NCBI GenBank assembly: GCA_963933975.1
Contig: CAWVWE010000014.1
Coordinates: forward strand, 1-47,119
Direction of reading: 5' to 3'
DNA length: 47,119 bases
DNA from: UBA10364 sp905182675
GTDB lineage: Bacteria; Bacteroidota; Bacteroidia; Flavobacteriales; Schleiferiaceae
The translations under genes were made by a program, and so were the position numbers. Below are positions 35,311 to 44,641 of this stretch, in pieces (positions within the stretch are counted from its first letter, which is position 1; each line of letters starts with the position of its first letter). The notes beneath the pieces are model-generated. The model was not told where the DNA came from, did not search any database, and saw only the letters and a program-made list of their open reading frames with translations.

Positions 35311-36919
35311 TAAAAACGAAGACGCCTTAAAGCTGCTAATAAGCGAATTGCACCACAGACAAGCAGTCGTGGAAAATGGTGGCGGAGACAAAAAACTCCA
35401 GAAACAGCGCGATGCAGGGAAAATGACTGCTCGTGAACGAGTTTCGTTTTTAGTAGATCAAGACAAACCCTGTCTAGAAATGGGCGCGTTTGCTGGTGAT
35501 GGAATGTATGAAGAGTACGGGGGTTGTCCAGGAGGAGGCGTTGTGATCGTCTTGGCATACATTAAAGGAACGCAATGTATCGTTGTTGCTAATGATGCTA
35601 CAGTTAAGGCCGGCGCGTGGTTCCCCATCACAGGTAAAAAGAACTTGAGGGCACAGCAGATTGCCTTAGACAACCATACACCAATCATATACTTAGTGGA
35701 CAGTGCGGGTGTCTTCTTACCGCTACAAGATGAAATATTTCCTGATCGTGAGCACTTTGGGCGCATATTTAGAAATAACGCAGTGATGAGTTCCTTGGGA
35801 ATCCCACAAATTTCAGCCATTATGGGCAGTTGCGTAGCTGGTGGAGCCTACCTACCTATCATGAGTGATGAAAGCATCATTGTGAAAGGAACCGGTAGTA
35901 TTTTCTTAGCAGGATCTTACTTGGTAAAAGCAGCCATAGGTGAAGACATAGATAACGAAACTCTTGGAGGTGCAGATACGCATAGCGATATAAGTGGTGT
36001 CACAGATTACAAGGCTGAAGATGACGCTGAGGCTCTATCGATGATTAAAGGCCTCGTAGATAAAATGGGTGCGTTTCCAAAAGCTGGGTTTGACCGAAAA
36101 GAATCTATAGCCCCTACGAGACCTGTGGAAGAGGTATATGGCCATGTTCCATTTGACGGAAAGCCGTTTGATAGCATGAGAATCATCGAGTGTATAGTAG
36201 ACGACGGAAGCTGGCAAGCCTATAAAGAAACCTACGGTAAAACTATTATTACAGGCTATGCACGTATAGATGGATGGTCTGTAGGAATCGTCGCGAATAA
36301 CCGAAAAATGAGTAAGAACGCAAAGGGAGAAATGCAGTTCGGCGGTGTTATCTATAGTGACAGTGCTGATAAAGCCGCGCGATTCGTAGCTAATTGTAAT
36401 CAAAAAAGAATCCCTCTTGTATTCTTACAAGATGTTACTGGCTTCATGGTAGGTAGCAAAAGCGAACATGCCGGCATTATTAAAGATGGAGCCAAAATGG
36501 TGAATACCGTTGCAAATAGCGTAGTTCCGAAATTTACCGTGATCGTCGGGAATAGTTTTGGCGCAGGTAACTATGCCATGAATGGCACCGCTTATGACCC
36601 TAGGTTAATGTTGGCTTGGCCAAATGCAAAACTCGCCGTCATGGGAGGTGCTCAGGCAGCCAAAGTATTACTACAGATTGAAGCCTCAAGGCTGAAAGGC
36701 AGCGGAAAGGAGTTGTCAGATAAGGAACTAAAAGAGCTTAAAAAGAATATTGAAGACCGTTACGAAAGACAGATGAGTCCATATTACGCAGCATCTCGAT
36801 TATGGGTGGATGCCGTGATTGATCCTGCAAAGACACGGGAATGGCTAAGTTATGGTCTAGAGATGGCTAATAATAATCCCGAGATGAAGAGGTACAATCC
36901 GGGTGTAATTCAAACGTAA
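35294..36919 (+). CDS. Acyl-CoA carboxylase beta subunit, methylcrotonyl-CoA carboxylase-like
   Basis: Carboxyltransferase subunit that moves CO2 from biotin to an acyl-CoA. The 541 residues show KMTARERVSFLVD (about 43-55), YLVDSAGVFLPLQDEIFPDREHFGRIFRNNAVMSS (from about 135), and the C-terminal half with VGSKSEHAGIIKDGAKM and FGAGNYAMNGTAYDPR. The FGRIFRNNA pattern is closest to methylcrotonyl-CoA carboxylases of leucine breakdown; propionyl-CoA or geranyl-CoA are alternatives. No biotin carboxylase or biotin-carrier gene is next to it, so the alpha subunit must be elsewhere. Confidence 0.92.
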   Translation: MNLSFNKNEDALKLLISELHHRQAVVENGGGDKKLQKQRDAGKMTARERVSFLVDQDKPCLEMGAFAGDGMYEEYGGCPGGGVVIVLAYIKGTQCIVVANDATVKAGAWFPITGKKNLRAQQIALDNHTPIIYLVDSAGVFLPLQDEIFPDREHFGRIFRNNAVMSSLGIPQISAIMGSCVAGGAYLPIMSDESIIVKGTGSIFLAGSYLVKAAIGEDIDNETLGGADTHSDISGVTDYKAEDDAEALSMIKGLVDKMGAFPKAGFDRKESIAPTRPVEEVYGHVPFDGKPFDSMRIIECIVDDGSWQAYKETYGKTIITGYARIDGWSVGIVANNRKMSKNAKGEMQFGGVIYSDSADKAARFVANCNQKRIPLVFLQDVTGFMVGSKSEHAGIIKDGAKMVNTVANSVVPKFTVIVGNSFGAGNYAMNGTAYDPRLMLAWPNAKLAVMGGAQAAKVLLQIEASRLKGSGKELSDKELKELKKNIEDRYERQMSPYYAASRLWVDAVIDPAKTREWLSYGLEMANNNPEMKRYNPGVIQT

Positions 36920-38821
36920 ATGAAAAAAGTATTATTTCTACTTTGTATAATTACACTTGGTATGCATGCTCAGAACACGTCCTTTAAGTCACGAAAGGTA
37001 CAGGCTGAATATGTTGGACAGTTTGATCCCAAGTCTTCTCAGAATGAGGTTATTTCGTTCATGTATCCCACCGGTGCCCCTATTCCTGGAGGAAATTCAT
37101 ATAAAAGCTTTTTACTCGAGCAGAAAATCAATCAAGACTATCGTTCCTTTCCAAAACAGAGTATACAGAAAAAATCGACCACAGCATCTAAACCAAGTAC
37201 TGGTTTCGGTACTTCCATCTATAGGATGACTCCTCAGGGAAATCCTTATGACTTCACCGGTGGAATTCCTAACGACAATGCAATGGCCATCAGCAAGGGA
37301 AGAATTTTATGCGCTGCCGTAAATTCTGTTTTTTGGGCCTTAGATCTCAATACAAACGAGCTTTTGATGCCTGGACCAATTGGTATTTCGAGTTTACAAC
37401 AAATGGCTGGAGGTACCAGTTTTGAGAACTTTTATGATCCTAAGCTAATCTATGACCCTACACTGGACAGATTCATACTGGTATTTTTAAAAGATAATGA
37501 TGCCGCTAATAGCAGGATCATTGTTTGCTTCAGTACAACCAACGATCCATCAGACCCTTGGAATATTTACCGTTTAGACGGTAACCCTTTAAAGAACAAC
37601 AGATGGACAGATTTTCCAGCGATTGCGCTGAGCGAAAATGGGTTAGTGATCACTGCTAACCTTATCATCCCTAACGTGAACTGGCAGGTAGGTTTCGACG
37701 GATCTGTAATTTGGCATTTAGATAAAAATGCTGGTTTTGCTGGTAGCGACATCAACGCATCCGTCTACACCCAAATTTCGCACGACGGTAAATTTACAAG
37801 AAACCTTCACCCCGTGCGTGGTCATGACAACATCAGTGACCAGCTTCAGTTTATATCCAACAGGAATTTTGACCTACAAAACGATACTGTTTTCCTAATA
37901 TCTCTGCTAGAAGGTGCTAGTGACACTAGCATCAATACTACTGCCCTAGTAAGTAATGTTCCCTATGGTGTTCCACCTAATGGAAAACAGGGTGACACAG
38001 ACACCACAGATGCCACTAAGGGGTTACAAACAAATGATGGAAGGGTATTAGGTGCTATTCAAAAGGACGATTGGATTCAATTTGTCAGTACTACGGCCCA
38101 CGGAGCTAATTCTAATTCAGGAATTTACCATGGCTACATTTCTGATGCACAGAGTATCGCCCCCAAGGTGACGGCACGAATACTATCACATCCTACGAGA
38201 GACTATGGATATCCAAATTTAGCATGGTCTGGTGTTCATACCAACCAGATACAAACATTGATTGGTTTCAACTTTACCTCTATGGATGGTCACCCAGGAG
38301 TTGCAGCAGTACAACTAGGAGATGACACGACATTTTCAGATGTACTAGATTTAAAACTTGGTACAACCCATGTCGATCGGCATAGTGACAGCTACGAACG
38401 TTGGGGAGATTACTTTAGCATTCAAAACATGTACGATCAAGAAGGTCAACTAGTACCGTCGGAAGTATGGATGGCAGGATTCTATGGGGATGGACCACAG
38501 CAAAACCGTACCTATATCGCACAGGTTTTTGGAAATGACACCATCGTACCGCTGCATCCCAATGGTGGACGTGTATATCCAAATCCAAGTGTAGACGGTA
38601 ATAACGTTACCGTAGAGTTTAATTTAGAGAAAGATCAAGAGGTTCAGGCCGAACTTTTCTCTGAAAATGGACAATATGTTCAGAATCTAGCGAGTAGACC
38701 TATGCCGATGGGACCCGCTGAATTATATCTGGATCTAACAGGTCTGTCTCAAGGTATGTACATCATACGAATTCAAGGATCAGAAGGATTTCTTAAGGTG
38801 GAGAAAATCATGAAACTGTAA
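36920..38821 (+). CDS. Secreted protein with type IX sorting domain
   Basis: A 633-residue exported protein: signal peptide MKKVLFLLCIITLGMHAQ, a long central region with no domain I recognise, and a type A T9SS sorting domain over the last ~80 residues (VYPNPSVDG, then GLSQGMYIIRI). Repeating short stretches such as YDPTLDRFILVFL and DPSDPWNIYRLDGN resemble a beta-propeller-like or exo-sialidase-like surface, but this is only a guess. The ATG follows the carboxylase stop with no gap. It is probably secreted across the outer membrane and attached or released there. Confidence 0.88.
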   Translation: MKKVLFLLCIITLGMHAQNTSFKSRKVQAEYVGQFDPKSSQNEVISFMYPTGAPIPGGNSYKSFLLEQKINQDYRSFPKQSIQKKSTTASKPSTGFGTSIYRMTPQGNPYDFTGGIPNDNAMAISKGRILCAAVNSVFWALDLNTNELLMPGPIGISSLQQMAGGTSFENFYDPKLIYDPTLDRFILVFLKDNDAANSRIIVCFSTTNDPSDPWNIYRLDGNPLKNNRWTDFPAIALSENGLVITANLIIPNVNWQVGFDGSVIWHLDKNAGFAGSDINASVYTQISHDGKFTRNLHPVRGHDNISDQLQFISNRNFDLQNDTVFLISLLEGASDTSINTTALVSNVPYGVPPNGKQGDTDTTDATKGLQTNDGRVLGAIQKDDWIQFVSTTAHGANSNSGIYHGYISDAQSIAPKVTARILSHPTRDYGYPNLAWSGVHTNQIQTLIGFNFTSMDGHPGVAAVQLGDDTTFSDVLDLKLGTTHVDRHSDSYERWGDYFSIQNMYDQEGQLVPSEVWMAGFYGDGPQQNRTYIAQVFGNDTIVPLHPNGGRVYPNPSVDGNNVTVEFNLEKDQEVQAELFSENGQYVQNLASRPMPMGPAELYLDLTGLSQGMYIIRIQGSEGFLKVEKIMKL

Positions 38822-38920
38822 TACATTTTGCTGGAAACAACCGTGTATAAGAACACCTATTATACTGATAAAGAGTGATTTAATATATTATAGGTATCTT
38901 TATACCAAATTAATATATCA

Positions 38921-39034
38921 ATGTTTAATAAATTAAAAACAGCTCAAAAGCCTGTTTCCGTTATAGAAGGCCTGCCTCAGGTTAAACCAGAGGCAACCTC
39001 CGGAGATACTTGGTTAGAAGAGCTATTCAATTAA
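38921..39034 (+). CDS. Possible small protein, 37 codons
   Basis: An ATG-to-TAA frame that begins MFNKLKTAQKPVSVIEG and ends in GDTWLEELFN, too short for normal ORF calling. Support: it lies about 100 bases after the T9SS gene and is followed 5 bases later by a strong terminator that reads only rightward. An AT-rich stretch with TATCTTTA (one base off TAnnTTTG) lies 19-26 bases upstream. Composition is soluble and mildly charged; there is no cysteine and no membrane segment. Function unknown. It could also be an untranslated small RNA. Confidence 0.45.
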   Translation: MFNKLKTAQKPVSVIEGLPQVKPEATSGDTWLEELFN

Positions 39035-39039
39035 CAGTC

Positions 39040-39067
39040 AAGCCCCTTAATGAAAAGGGGCTTTTTT
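39040..39067 (+). terminator. Rightward terminator after the small ORF
   Basis: Stem AAGCCCCTT/AAGGGGCTT with loop AATGAA followed by a T run. The reverse reading lacks a T run after the stem, so it serves the rightward transcript. Its end touches the stop codon of the convergent symporter gene. Confidence 0.85.
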
Positions 39068-40433
39068 ATGCTCCTTTTTTTCTTGTTAGAAAGCTCAGGC
39101 CATAGACTAATGCAGAAGTTCCTATACTAACAAATGCGATACTAGGATCAATTTTACCCACCGTCTTCATCATAAATACACTTACTCCTAGGCTTACTAT
39201 GGTCATCACGATCAGTGCTCTGACCACACTTTTCTTGTCTCGATTTCCAGCCCAATCAAAGAAGATCACTGGAGCAATGCCAATACCAAGTGCTTTGAAT
39301 GTCACGACAATATCTTCAATTCTCTCAAAAAAGAAGGCAATGAGCAAAGCAAAAAGACCCACACCTACTAGCGCCCATCGTATTCTTCGAATGCCACTTT
39401 GAGCACTTTCATTTTTCCTAGGAAATAGGTCATTCGTCACATTAAGACTCAGCAGGAACAAATAGGTATCTGATGTTGAGAGGATTGCTGCAAAAAAAGC
39501 AATCAATACAAAAACCTGAAACTCTGGAGGAACGAGCTCCGTAAAGGTTCTTAGTACCATCATTTCTGCATGTTCATTTTGAATTGCCCCAGAGATTGGG
39601 AATGAGGAACGTGCAATCAATCCCACATACGTTAAAGCTACTGTTAGTAGTATATTAATAGACGCTCCTACCGCAAAGCTATCACGAACAACGCGCTCGC
39701 TCTTCATAGCAAAAACTTTCTGCCAATAATCTTGGGTGGCAAAAGGTGTCAATAACCCCAATAATAAAAATGCAATGATATTTACTGGACCGGCATTAAA
39801 CGGTTCGTACATCTCCGCCGGGACTTCACCACCTTGCTGCAATGTCATAGTCACAAGAATGAGAACTAAAAAAATAACTGCGAACTGAAAAATATCGGTC
39901 TTAACTACCGAACCAAACCCACCCACAAGTAGATAAGTTAATACAGTCACTAACATTCCTAGCTTAGCCCAATTCACCGGGACACCGCCTAATTCATTTA
40001 ATAAATTAGATCCTACGAGGAGTTGTGTACTCAGTAGTCCCACATACCAAACGAATATCACACCAATGACCCACCGAGCTGTCTTTCTGCCATAACGGAA
40101 CACGAAGTAATCCGTAAGTGTAAAAAAATGATGCTCTATAGAAAGTCTATACAACTTTAACGCAAAAGGTATAAACAACAGGAAACCAAGTGTGTATCCT
40201 ATAAATATCCATGCAGCACTAACGCCATATATGTATACAAAACTGGTATATACCATAAGAGTGACCGCACTCACGAATGTACCGCTCAGCGTCATTAACG
40301 ATGGAAAGAAACCCATGTTACGTCCTCCTAAGGCAAAATCATCTACTGATTTTGTTGACGTCATGCGACCCAATAAAATTCCAATGAGAGTGAACCCGAT
40401 TAATACTCCCCAAAGAAGTGTAGAACTGATCAT
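39066..40433 (-). CDS. Sodium:solute symporter (SSS family)
   Basis: A 455-residue inner-membrane transporter with about 12-13 helices. SSS-family features: TKSVDDFALGGRNMGFFPSLMTLSGTFVSAVT (about 27-58), ALKLYRL with FTLTDYFVFRYGRKTARW (about 91-121), and VGGFGSVVKTDIFQF (about 165-179). It couples sodium entry to uptake of an organic solute; which one cannot be inferred. It stands without a co-directional partner in a tight operon: 164 bases separate it from the hydrolase gene upstream, and I see no hairpin or ORF of note there. Confidence 0.92.
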   Translation of the reverse strand: MISSTLLWGVLIGFTLIGILLGRMTSTKSVDDFALGGRNMGFFPSLMTLSGTFVSAVTLMVYTSFVYIYGVSAAWIFIGYTLGFLLFIPFALKLYRLSIEHHFFTLTDYFVFRYGRKTARWVIGVIFVWYVGLLSTQLLVGSNLLNELGGVPVNWAKLGMLVTVLTYLLVGGFGSVVKTDIFQFAVIFLVLILVTMTLQQGGEVPAEMYEPFNAGPVNIIAFLLLGLLTPFATQDYWQKVFAMKSERVVRDSFAVGASINILLTVALTYVGLIARSSFPISGAIQNEHAEMMVLRTFTELVPPEFQVFVLIAFFAAILSTSDTYLFLLSLNVTNDLFPRKNESAQSGIRRIRWALVGVGLFALLIAFFFERIEDIVVTFKALGIGIAPVIFFDWAGNRDKKSVVRALIVMTIVSLGVSVFMMKTVGKIDPSIAFVSIGTSALVYGLSFLTRKKGA

Positions 40434-40597
40434 AGCGATGATTTATATTCAAACAATCTAAGCAGAATATTTTAGAATTATAAAATGGTTGGATAGCGAT
40501 TTAAGTAACAAACCTGAGAACAACGTAATAAGAATAATGACAACCGTGTGGAGTAAGTAACAATAACATCAATGAAATGAGTACTACTTATTACGAG

Positions 40598-41446
40598 CTA
40601 TTTTAGGATAAAGTTTAACAGCACCCTGTCCCATTCTTCATTGCCGATGTCCCATCTCAATCCATGACCTGCAGAAGGATATATGGCTTCTTCAAAGTAA
40701 CTACCCTCATGAGACCTCATGGCTGATGCAGCATCTGCAACGGGGGCCGTGGCATCCAGCTCACCATGCATCCACAAGAGATCTCTAGGATAGTTGGACA
40801 TGTCTACGGCCAAGTCAAAGTAAAAGTTCGTAAGCATCGAAGAAGGTAAACTTAGGCCCGTTGAGTTTTGCATAATGCTCGCGGATGAGCTCTGTGGAGT
40901 TTCCATGATTAGTTTTTCAATCGGAATAAGTGATCCACCAGCGGCTGCGGGTCCTGCCGTTAACGAACCTATAGAATTCGCAAATACAATCAACCTATCA
41001 CTCTCTAAACCTTGGCCCTTTAGCCAGCTCACTACAGATTCATAGTCACTTGCTAAAGAGGTTTCATCCGTGGATGTCCCAGTGCTTTTACCATACCCTC
41101 TGTAGTCATACATCATAACACCATACCGGTGCTGCTCGCCAAGATTTGCTATGTGTGCGATCGTACTCCAATAACTATCCATGGAAGGAACGTTTCCGTG
41201 CAGATACAAGATAATGGTGTCTGATTGTATTTGACTATAATCTCCAACATATAAAATTTCTATGGTATCCTGATCTGAGAACGTCTGTAGCCTATGAATT
41301 TTAGACTCATCTACATGGTCTACAACATCTAACGTAGAGTTCGTGAAATTGTATTCACCCGGAGCTCCATAAAGCATGACAGCACTGATATCCAAGCATG
41401 ATGTCAGCAGTAATAAAGACGCAAAAATTATAATATTCTTCATCAT
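40598..41446 (-). CDS. Alpha/beta hydrolase lipoprotein
   Basis: A 282-residue lipoprotein: signal with lipobox LLTSC (Cys17) and an alpha/beta hydrolase fold. Visible are the oxyanion-side HGN (83-85), YDYRGYGKS (113-121), the nucleophile in FANSIGS (Ser158), the acid near GELDATAP (Asp231) and the His in GHGLRW (His261). The nucleophile elbow reads ANSIG where GxSxG is usual, a change tolerated in this subfamily. Substrate unknown; periplasmic or outer-membrane esterase or peptidase-like activity is likely. It follows the lipoprotein gene upstream by 7 bases. Confidence 0.87.
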   Translation of the reverse strand: MMKNIIIFASLLLLTSCLDISAVMLYGAPGEYNFTNSTLDVVDHVDESKIHRLQTFSDQDTIEILYVGDYSQIQSDTIILYLHGNVPSMDSYWSTIAHIANLGEQHRYGVMMYDYRGYGKSTGTSTDETSLASDYESVVSWLKGQGLESDRLIVFANSIGSLTAGPAAAGGSLIPIEKLIMETPQSSSASIMQNSTGLSLPSSMLTNFYFDLAVDMSNYPRDLLWMHGELDATAPVADAASAMRSHEGSYFEEAIYPSAGHGLRWDIGNEEWDRVLLNFILK

Positions 41447-41453
41447 TCCTTTC

Positions 41454-42098
41454 TTAAAAATTCATAGCTGCTCCCCAGTACCATCCTTTTCCACCTAAAC
41501 CATTCGTAGAAGGTATAGAAGCTTGGGGTATGTGCATTTCACGAGTTGGATTCAGCAGCTTGTATTCTGCCTGTAATTCTATCCATTTGTAACGAAACCT
41601 GTAACCTACACCAAACGATGGGGATAAAATTCGACCTTTATTATTTTCAGATAAAAACCAAGTAGGATCCACCCATGTGTTAGCACTTACATTTATAATA
41701 TGTGGACCTATTTTCCAATAGGTATTCACCCCTGACTCTGGGTATAGCCTAAATGCAGCGTCTCTGGAACTAACAAAAGAATTCGCACCATAGCTCCAAG
41801 AGACTCCCGGAATCATGCCATTAGGCGTAATAACCGTTTTTACTATGCCTCCATCCAATTGAATAGTCCCCAGATATAGGCTTGTAAGTTGCGCTCCAGC
41901 ATAGAACGTCTTTACATCTGAAAGACCTTTAGCGACGTATATCCCTACTAAAGGCAATGATCCGTCATTCACTCTCGGTCTTCCCAAAGTCGCACCGACT
42001 TGTGTAACTCCTTTTTCCAATGGAGCCACTATTCTAGTTGGGGCACAAGACGTGAATAGAGCGGTTAATAATACCCAAAAAATGTTTCTCAATTTCAT
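41454..42098 (-). CDS. Outer-membrane-like lipoprotein of unknown function
   Basis: A 214-residue protein with a lipoprotein signal MKLRNIFWVLLTALFTSC (Cys18). The rest is beta-rich with a VGATLGRPRVNDGSLPLVGIYVAKG stretch and ends in YWGAAMNF, an aromatic terminal residue as in outer-membrane barrels. It may be a small barrel with a lipid anchor. An earlier ATG at 42146 would put 16 residues before the signal peptide, so I chose 42098. It forms a leftward pair with the hydrolase and is divergent from trxB. Confidence 0.7.
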   Translation of the reverse strand: MKLRNIFWVLLTALFTSCAPTRIVAPLEKGVTQVGATLGRPRVNDGSLPLVGIYVAKGLSDVKTFYAGAQLTSLYLGTIQLDGGIVKTVITPNGMIPGVSWSYGANSFVSSRDAAFRLYPESGVNTYWKIGPHIINVSANTWVDPTWFLSENNKGRILSPSFGVGYRFRYKWIELQAEYKLLNPTREMHIPQASIPSTNGLGGKGWYWGAAMNF

Positions 42099-42168
42099 AG
42101 TGAATAACTCATTAACAAAATCTATCATCGAATAGACTTCCAACATAAAATCATGGACATTTAAATCC

Positions 42169-42176
42169 TAGATTTG
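42169..42176 (+). promoter_or_regulatory. Candidate -7 promoter element of trxB
   Basis: TAGATTTG exactly fits TAnnTTTG, 22 bases before the trxB ATG. Confidence 0.5.
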
Positions 42177-42182
42177 AACTCT

Positions 42183-42190
42183 CAAATATA
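42183..42190 (-). promoter_or_regulatory. Candidate -7 element of the lipoprotein-hydrolase operon
   Basis: Reverse-strand TATATTTG exactly fits TAnnTTTG. It lies only 6 bases from the trxB -7 element, and the two form part of the inverted repeat ATTTGA-actc-TCAAAT, so the promoters overlap. Confidence 0.45.
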
Positions 42191-42198
42191 TCACAACA

Positions 42199-43134
42199 AT
42201 GGAACAACACGAATGTATTATCATAGGTTCAGGACCCGCAGGATATACTGCAGCCATCTATGCCGCAAGAGCTGACTTAAAGCCCGTAATGTACATGGGA
42301 CTTCAGCCAGGTGGTCAGTTAACCACAACCACCGAAGTAGATAATTTCCCAGGATACGCCAATGGTGTAGACGGAAATGCAATGATGGAAGATTTGAAAA
42401 ATCAAGCCGAGCGCTTTGAAACTCAAATTAGATTTGGACTGGTCACAAAGACTGAACTTAGTAAAGAAGTTGGTGGATGGCACACGCTCACCATCGATGA
42501 GACCACGCAGGTTCAAGCGAAAACAGTCATTATTTCTACAGGCGCATCAGCAAAATATCTAGGGCTTCCTGCAGAAGAAAAGTTTATGGGCTTTGGCGTT
42601 AGTGCCTGTGCCGTATGTGACGGATTCTTCTTTAAGGGTCAAGAAGTAGTTGTCGTAGGAGCTGGTGATACGGCTGCTGAAGAGGCCACCTATCTCGCAA
42701 AGCTTTGTCCCAAAGTGACTATGCTCATCCGTCGCGGTGAAATGCGCGCATCGAAAGCCATGCAAAATAGAGTTCTCGCTACAAAGAATATTGAAGTTCT
42801 GTGGAATACTGAAACGGTGGATCTTGTAGGGAACGATAAAGGACTTACAGGAGTTCTAGTAAAGAACAATCAAACTGGTGCCGAAAAGGAAATTTCTGCA
42901 ACAGGATTCTTTGTTGCTATAGGTCACAATCCAAACACAGATATATTCAAAGGTCAGATCGATATGGACGAAACGGGATATATCATCACCAAACATGATT
43001 CTACCGCCACAAATTATCCTGGAGTATTCTGTTCAGGAGATGCTCAAGATAAAATTTACCGTCAAGCGGTGACTGCTGCTGGCACAGGTTGTATGGCGGC
43101 CCTTGAAAGTGAAAGGTACTTAGCTGCATTATAA
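42199..43134 (+). CDS. trxB: Thioredoxin-disulfide reductase
   Basis: NADPH-dependent flavoenzyme that keeps thioredoxin reduced in the cytoplasm. The 311 residues contain the FAD loop IIGSGPAGYTAAIYAARA (about 7-24), the redox pair CAVC (137-140), the NADPH loop VVVGAGDTAAEEA (about 152-164), and the closing FCSGDAQDKIYRQAVTAAGTG. All expected residues are present and the length is standard. A strong terminator follows. Confidence 0.97.
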   Translation: MEQHECIIIGSGPAGYTAAIYAARADLKPVMYMGLQPGGQLTTTTEVDNFPGYANGVDGNAMMEDLKNQAERFETQIRFGLVTKTELSKEVGGWHTLTIDETTQVQAKTVIISTGASAKYLGLPAEEKFMGFGVSACAVCDGFFFKGQEVVVVGAGDTAAEEATYLAKLCPKVTMLIRRGEMRASKAMQNRVLATKNIEVLWNTETVDLVGNDKGLTGVLVKNNQTGAEKEISATGFFVAIGHNPNTDIFKGQIDMDETGYIITKHDSTATNYPGVFCSGDAQDKIYRQAVTAAGTGCMAALESERYLAAL

Positions 43135-43163
43135 GACTAACGATTAAATATCACAAGCTATAC

Positions 43164-43199
43164 ACCCCCTAGAGCAATAGCTTTAGGGGGTTTTTTATT
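43164..43199 (+). terminator. Terminator after trxB
   Basis: A 12-pair stem from ACCCCCTAGAGC and GCTTTAGGGGGT around loop AATA (one G-U pair), followed by a T run. It also abuts the end of the convergent glycosyltransferase gene. Confidence 0.9.
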
Positions 43200-44612
43200 T
43201 TACTCGCTCAACGGAATCCAAAGTTGAGAAGGAACCCAATTCTTCTCTAAAGTGAGGTACGACTGTTGCATTTCGTTAGTCTCCAAACAGCTAGGTAGCT
43301 CGTTACCTTCACCTAAAGCTATGCGTTCAACCTGGACGCCGTCTTCATAGTTATATTGTATCCAGCGGTACCCTAGGGGCACTAGAGAAACATCTAATTG
43401 TAACACGCCTTCATTAAAGGTCCATTCAATTCCACTCAAATCATAGACCTCTTGTTCGATCTTATGAAACGGTGAATTCTCCACCGTATTTCCCATACCC
43501 ATCCTGTTGTAAATCAAGACGCGTTTGGATTGAAAAGGAAAGGTTGATAATTGATATTGACTTCTTCTTATACCAGGGTGAACTAAGGAATATGATTCCT
43601 TTCGAGTATACATCTCATAAAGAGCAGCATCCTGATAAGAATCTAGAAATATCACATGGTCCAATTCATTTATAGATCTGATCTCGTTTCTAAAGTGTTC
43701 CGCAATACCTATACGCTCAGAAATCGCTGGGATAAAAATCAATAGATGAATCACCGCTAAAAAAGCTCCAAGTGAACGCCATTTAACATTAATAACTCTA
43801 GGTAACTCTGGAATAATCCAGACCAAGACCAACATCCAATGTAGTTCCGCACTACCATTTAATGCTGACCAACCGAATACTAGAGCTGAAAGAACCACCA
43901 GGGAGCGTGACCATTTTGGTAAATAGTTGTAGTTCCATAACATTGGAAGCCATAGGATTATGGAAACCACTAGAAATTGGATCATAGCGACAATGCCTCC
44001 ACCAGGAATAAATCGGTCCGATAAATGATACCTAAAAGAAGGCCAATCATTGTGATATTGCCAGATAAAATGAGGCATCAGAACCACAGCACCCAATGCT
44101 ATGGCTGCATATAATTTCACTTCCTTGCGCTTAGGCCAAAAGCCTATTGCTAATGCAATGATCAATAAAAAACCATGATATTTTGAAAGACCCAATAGAC
44201 CTACAGACAGTCCTAATACGACAGTATTCAACCAACTCGTATCCTTGTCCCATCGTTTAAAACAGGAGATTAGAATAAATCCAGCAACAATCATTACGGT
44301 ATCTGGCAAAGCCCATCCCAAGAATAAATGAGCTCCGGGAATACATAAACCCCATAAAAGACTGTGTCTTTTAGATAACAAAACCAGTAATAATGAAAGT
44401 ACCAGGAAGGGTATTCTGAAAAAAGAGCCTGGAGCTAATCTAGAAAACCACGCTACTAAAGGTGGATGGTCAAAGTATCCCCACGCTAAATCTTTCGCCC
44501 AGGAGATATAATAGGCCTCATCTGCAGAGATCGCCGGGATAAAAGCATTTACCAGAAGCAGAGCTATGACCAGCAGCCATGGCGACATATGTTTATAGAA
44601 TTCCTTCATCAA
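43200..44612 (-). CDS. Polytopic glycosyltransferase, GT39/PMT-like
   Basis: A 470-residue membrane protein with about 8-10 helices in its first ~320 residues and a soluble C-terminal part. The first outer loop holds ISADEAYYISWAKDL and GYFDHPPLVAWF (about 28-56), the acidic site and HPP motif typical of ArnT/PMT-type GT-C transferases. It would use a lipid-linked sugar and modify a lipid, glycan or protein on the outer face of the inner membrane; donor and acceptor are unknown. Confidence 0.87.
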   Translation of the reverse strand: MMKEFYKHMSPWLLVIALLLVNAFIPAISADEAYYISWAKDLAWGYFDHPPLVAWFSRLAPGSFFRIPFLVLSLLLVLLSKRHSLLWGLCIPGAHLFLGWALPDTVMIVAGFILISCFKRWDKDTSWLNTVVLGLSVGLLGLSKYHGFLLIIALAIGFWPKRKEVKLYAAIALGAVVLMPHFIWQYHNDWPSFRYHLSDRFIPGGGIVAMIQFLVVSIILWLPMLWNYNYLPKWSRSLVVLSALVFGWSALNGSAELHWMLVLVWIIPELPRVINVKWRSLGAFLAVIHLLIFIPAISERIGIAEHFRNEIRSINELDHVIFLDSYQDAALYEMYTRKESYSLVHPGIRRSQYQLSTFPFQSKRVLIYNRMGMGNTVENSPFHKIEQEVYDLSGIEWTFNEGVLQLDVSLVPLGYRWIQYNYEDGVQVERIALGEGNELPSCLETNEMQQSYLTLEKNWVPSQLWIPLSE

Positions 44613-44641
44613 AGTACAATGTAGGACAAATAGAGGCTACA

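Noticed and set aside
40434..40597. Gap between symporter and hydrolase genes searched for RNA or small ORFs
   Set aside because: Only very short frames (under 12 codons) and no stable hairpin were seen.
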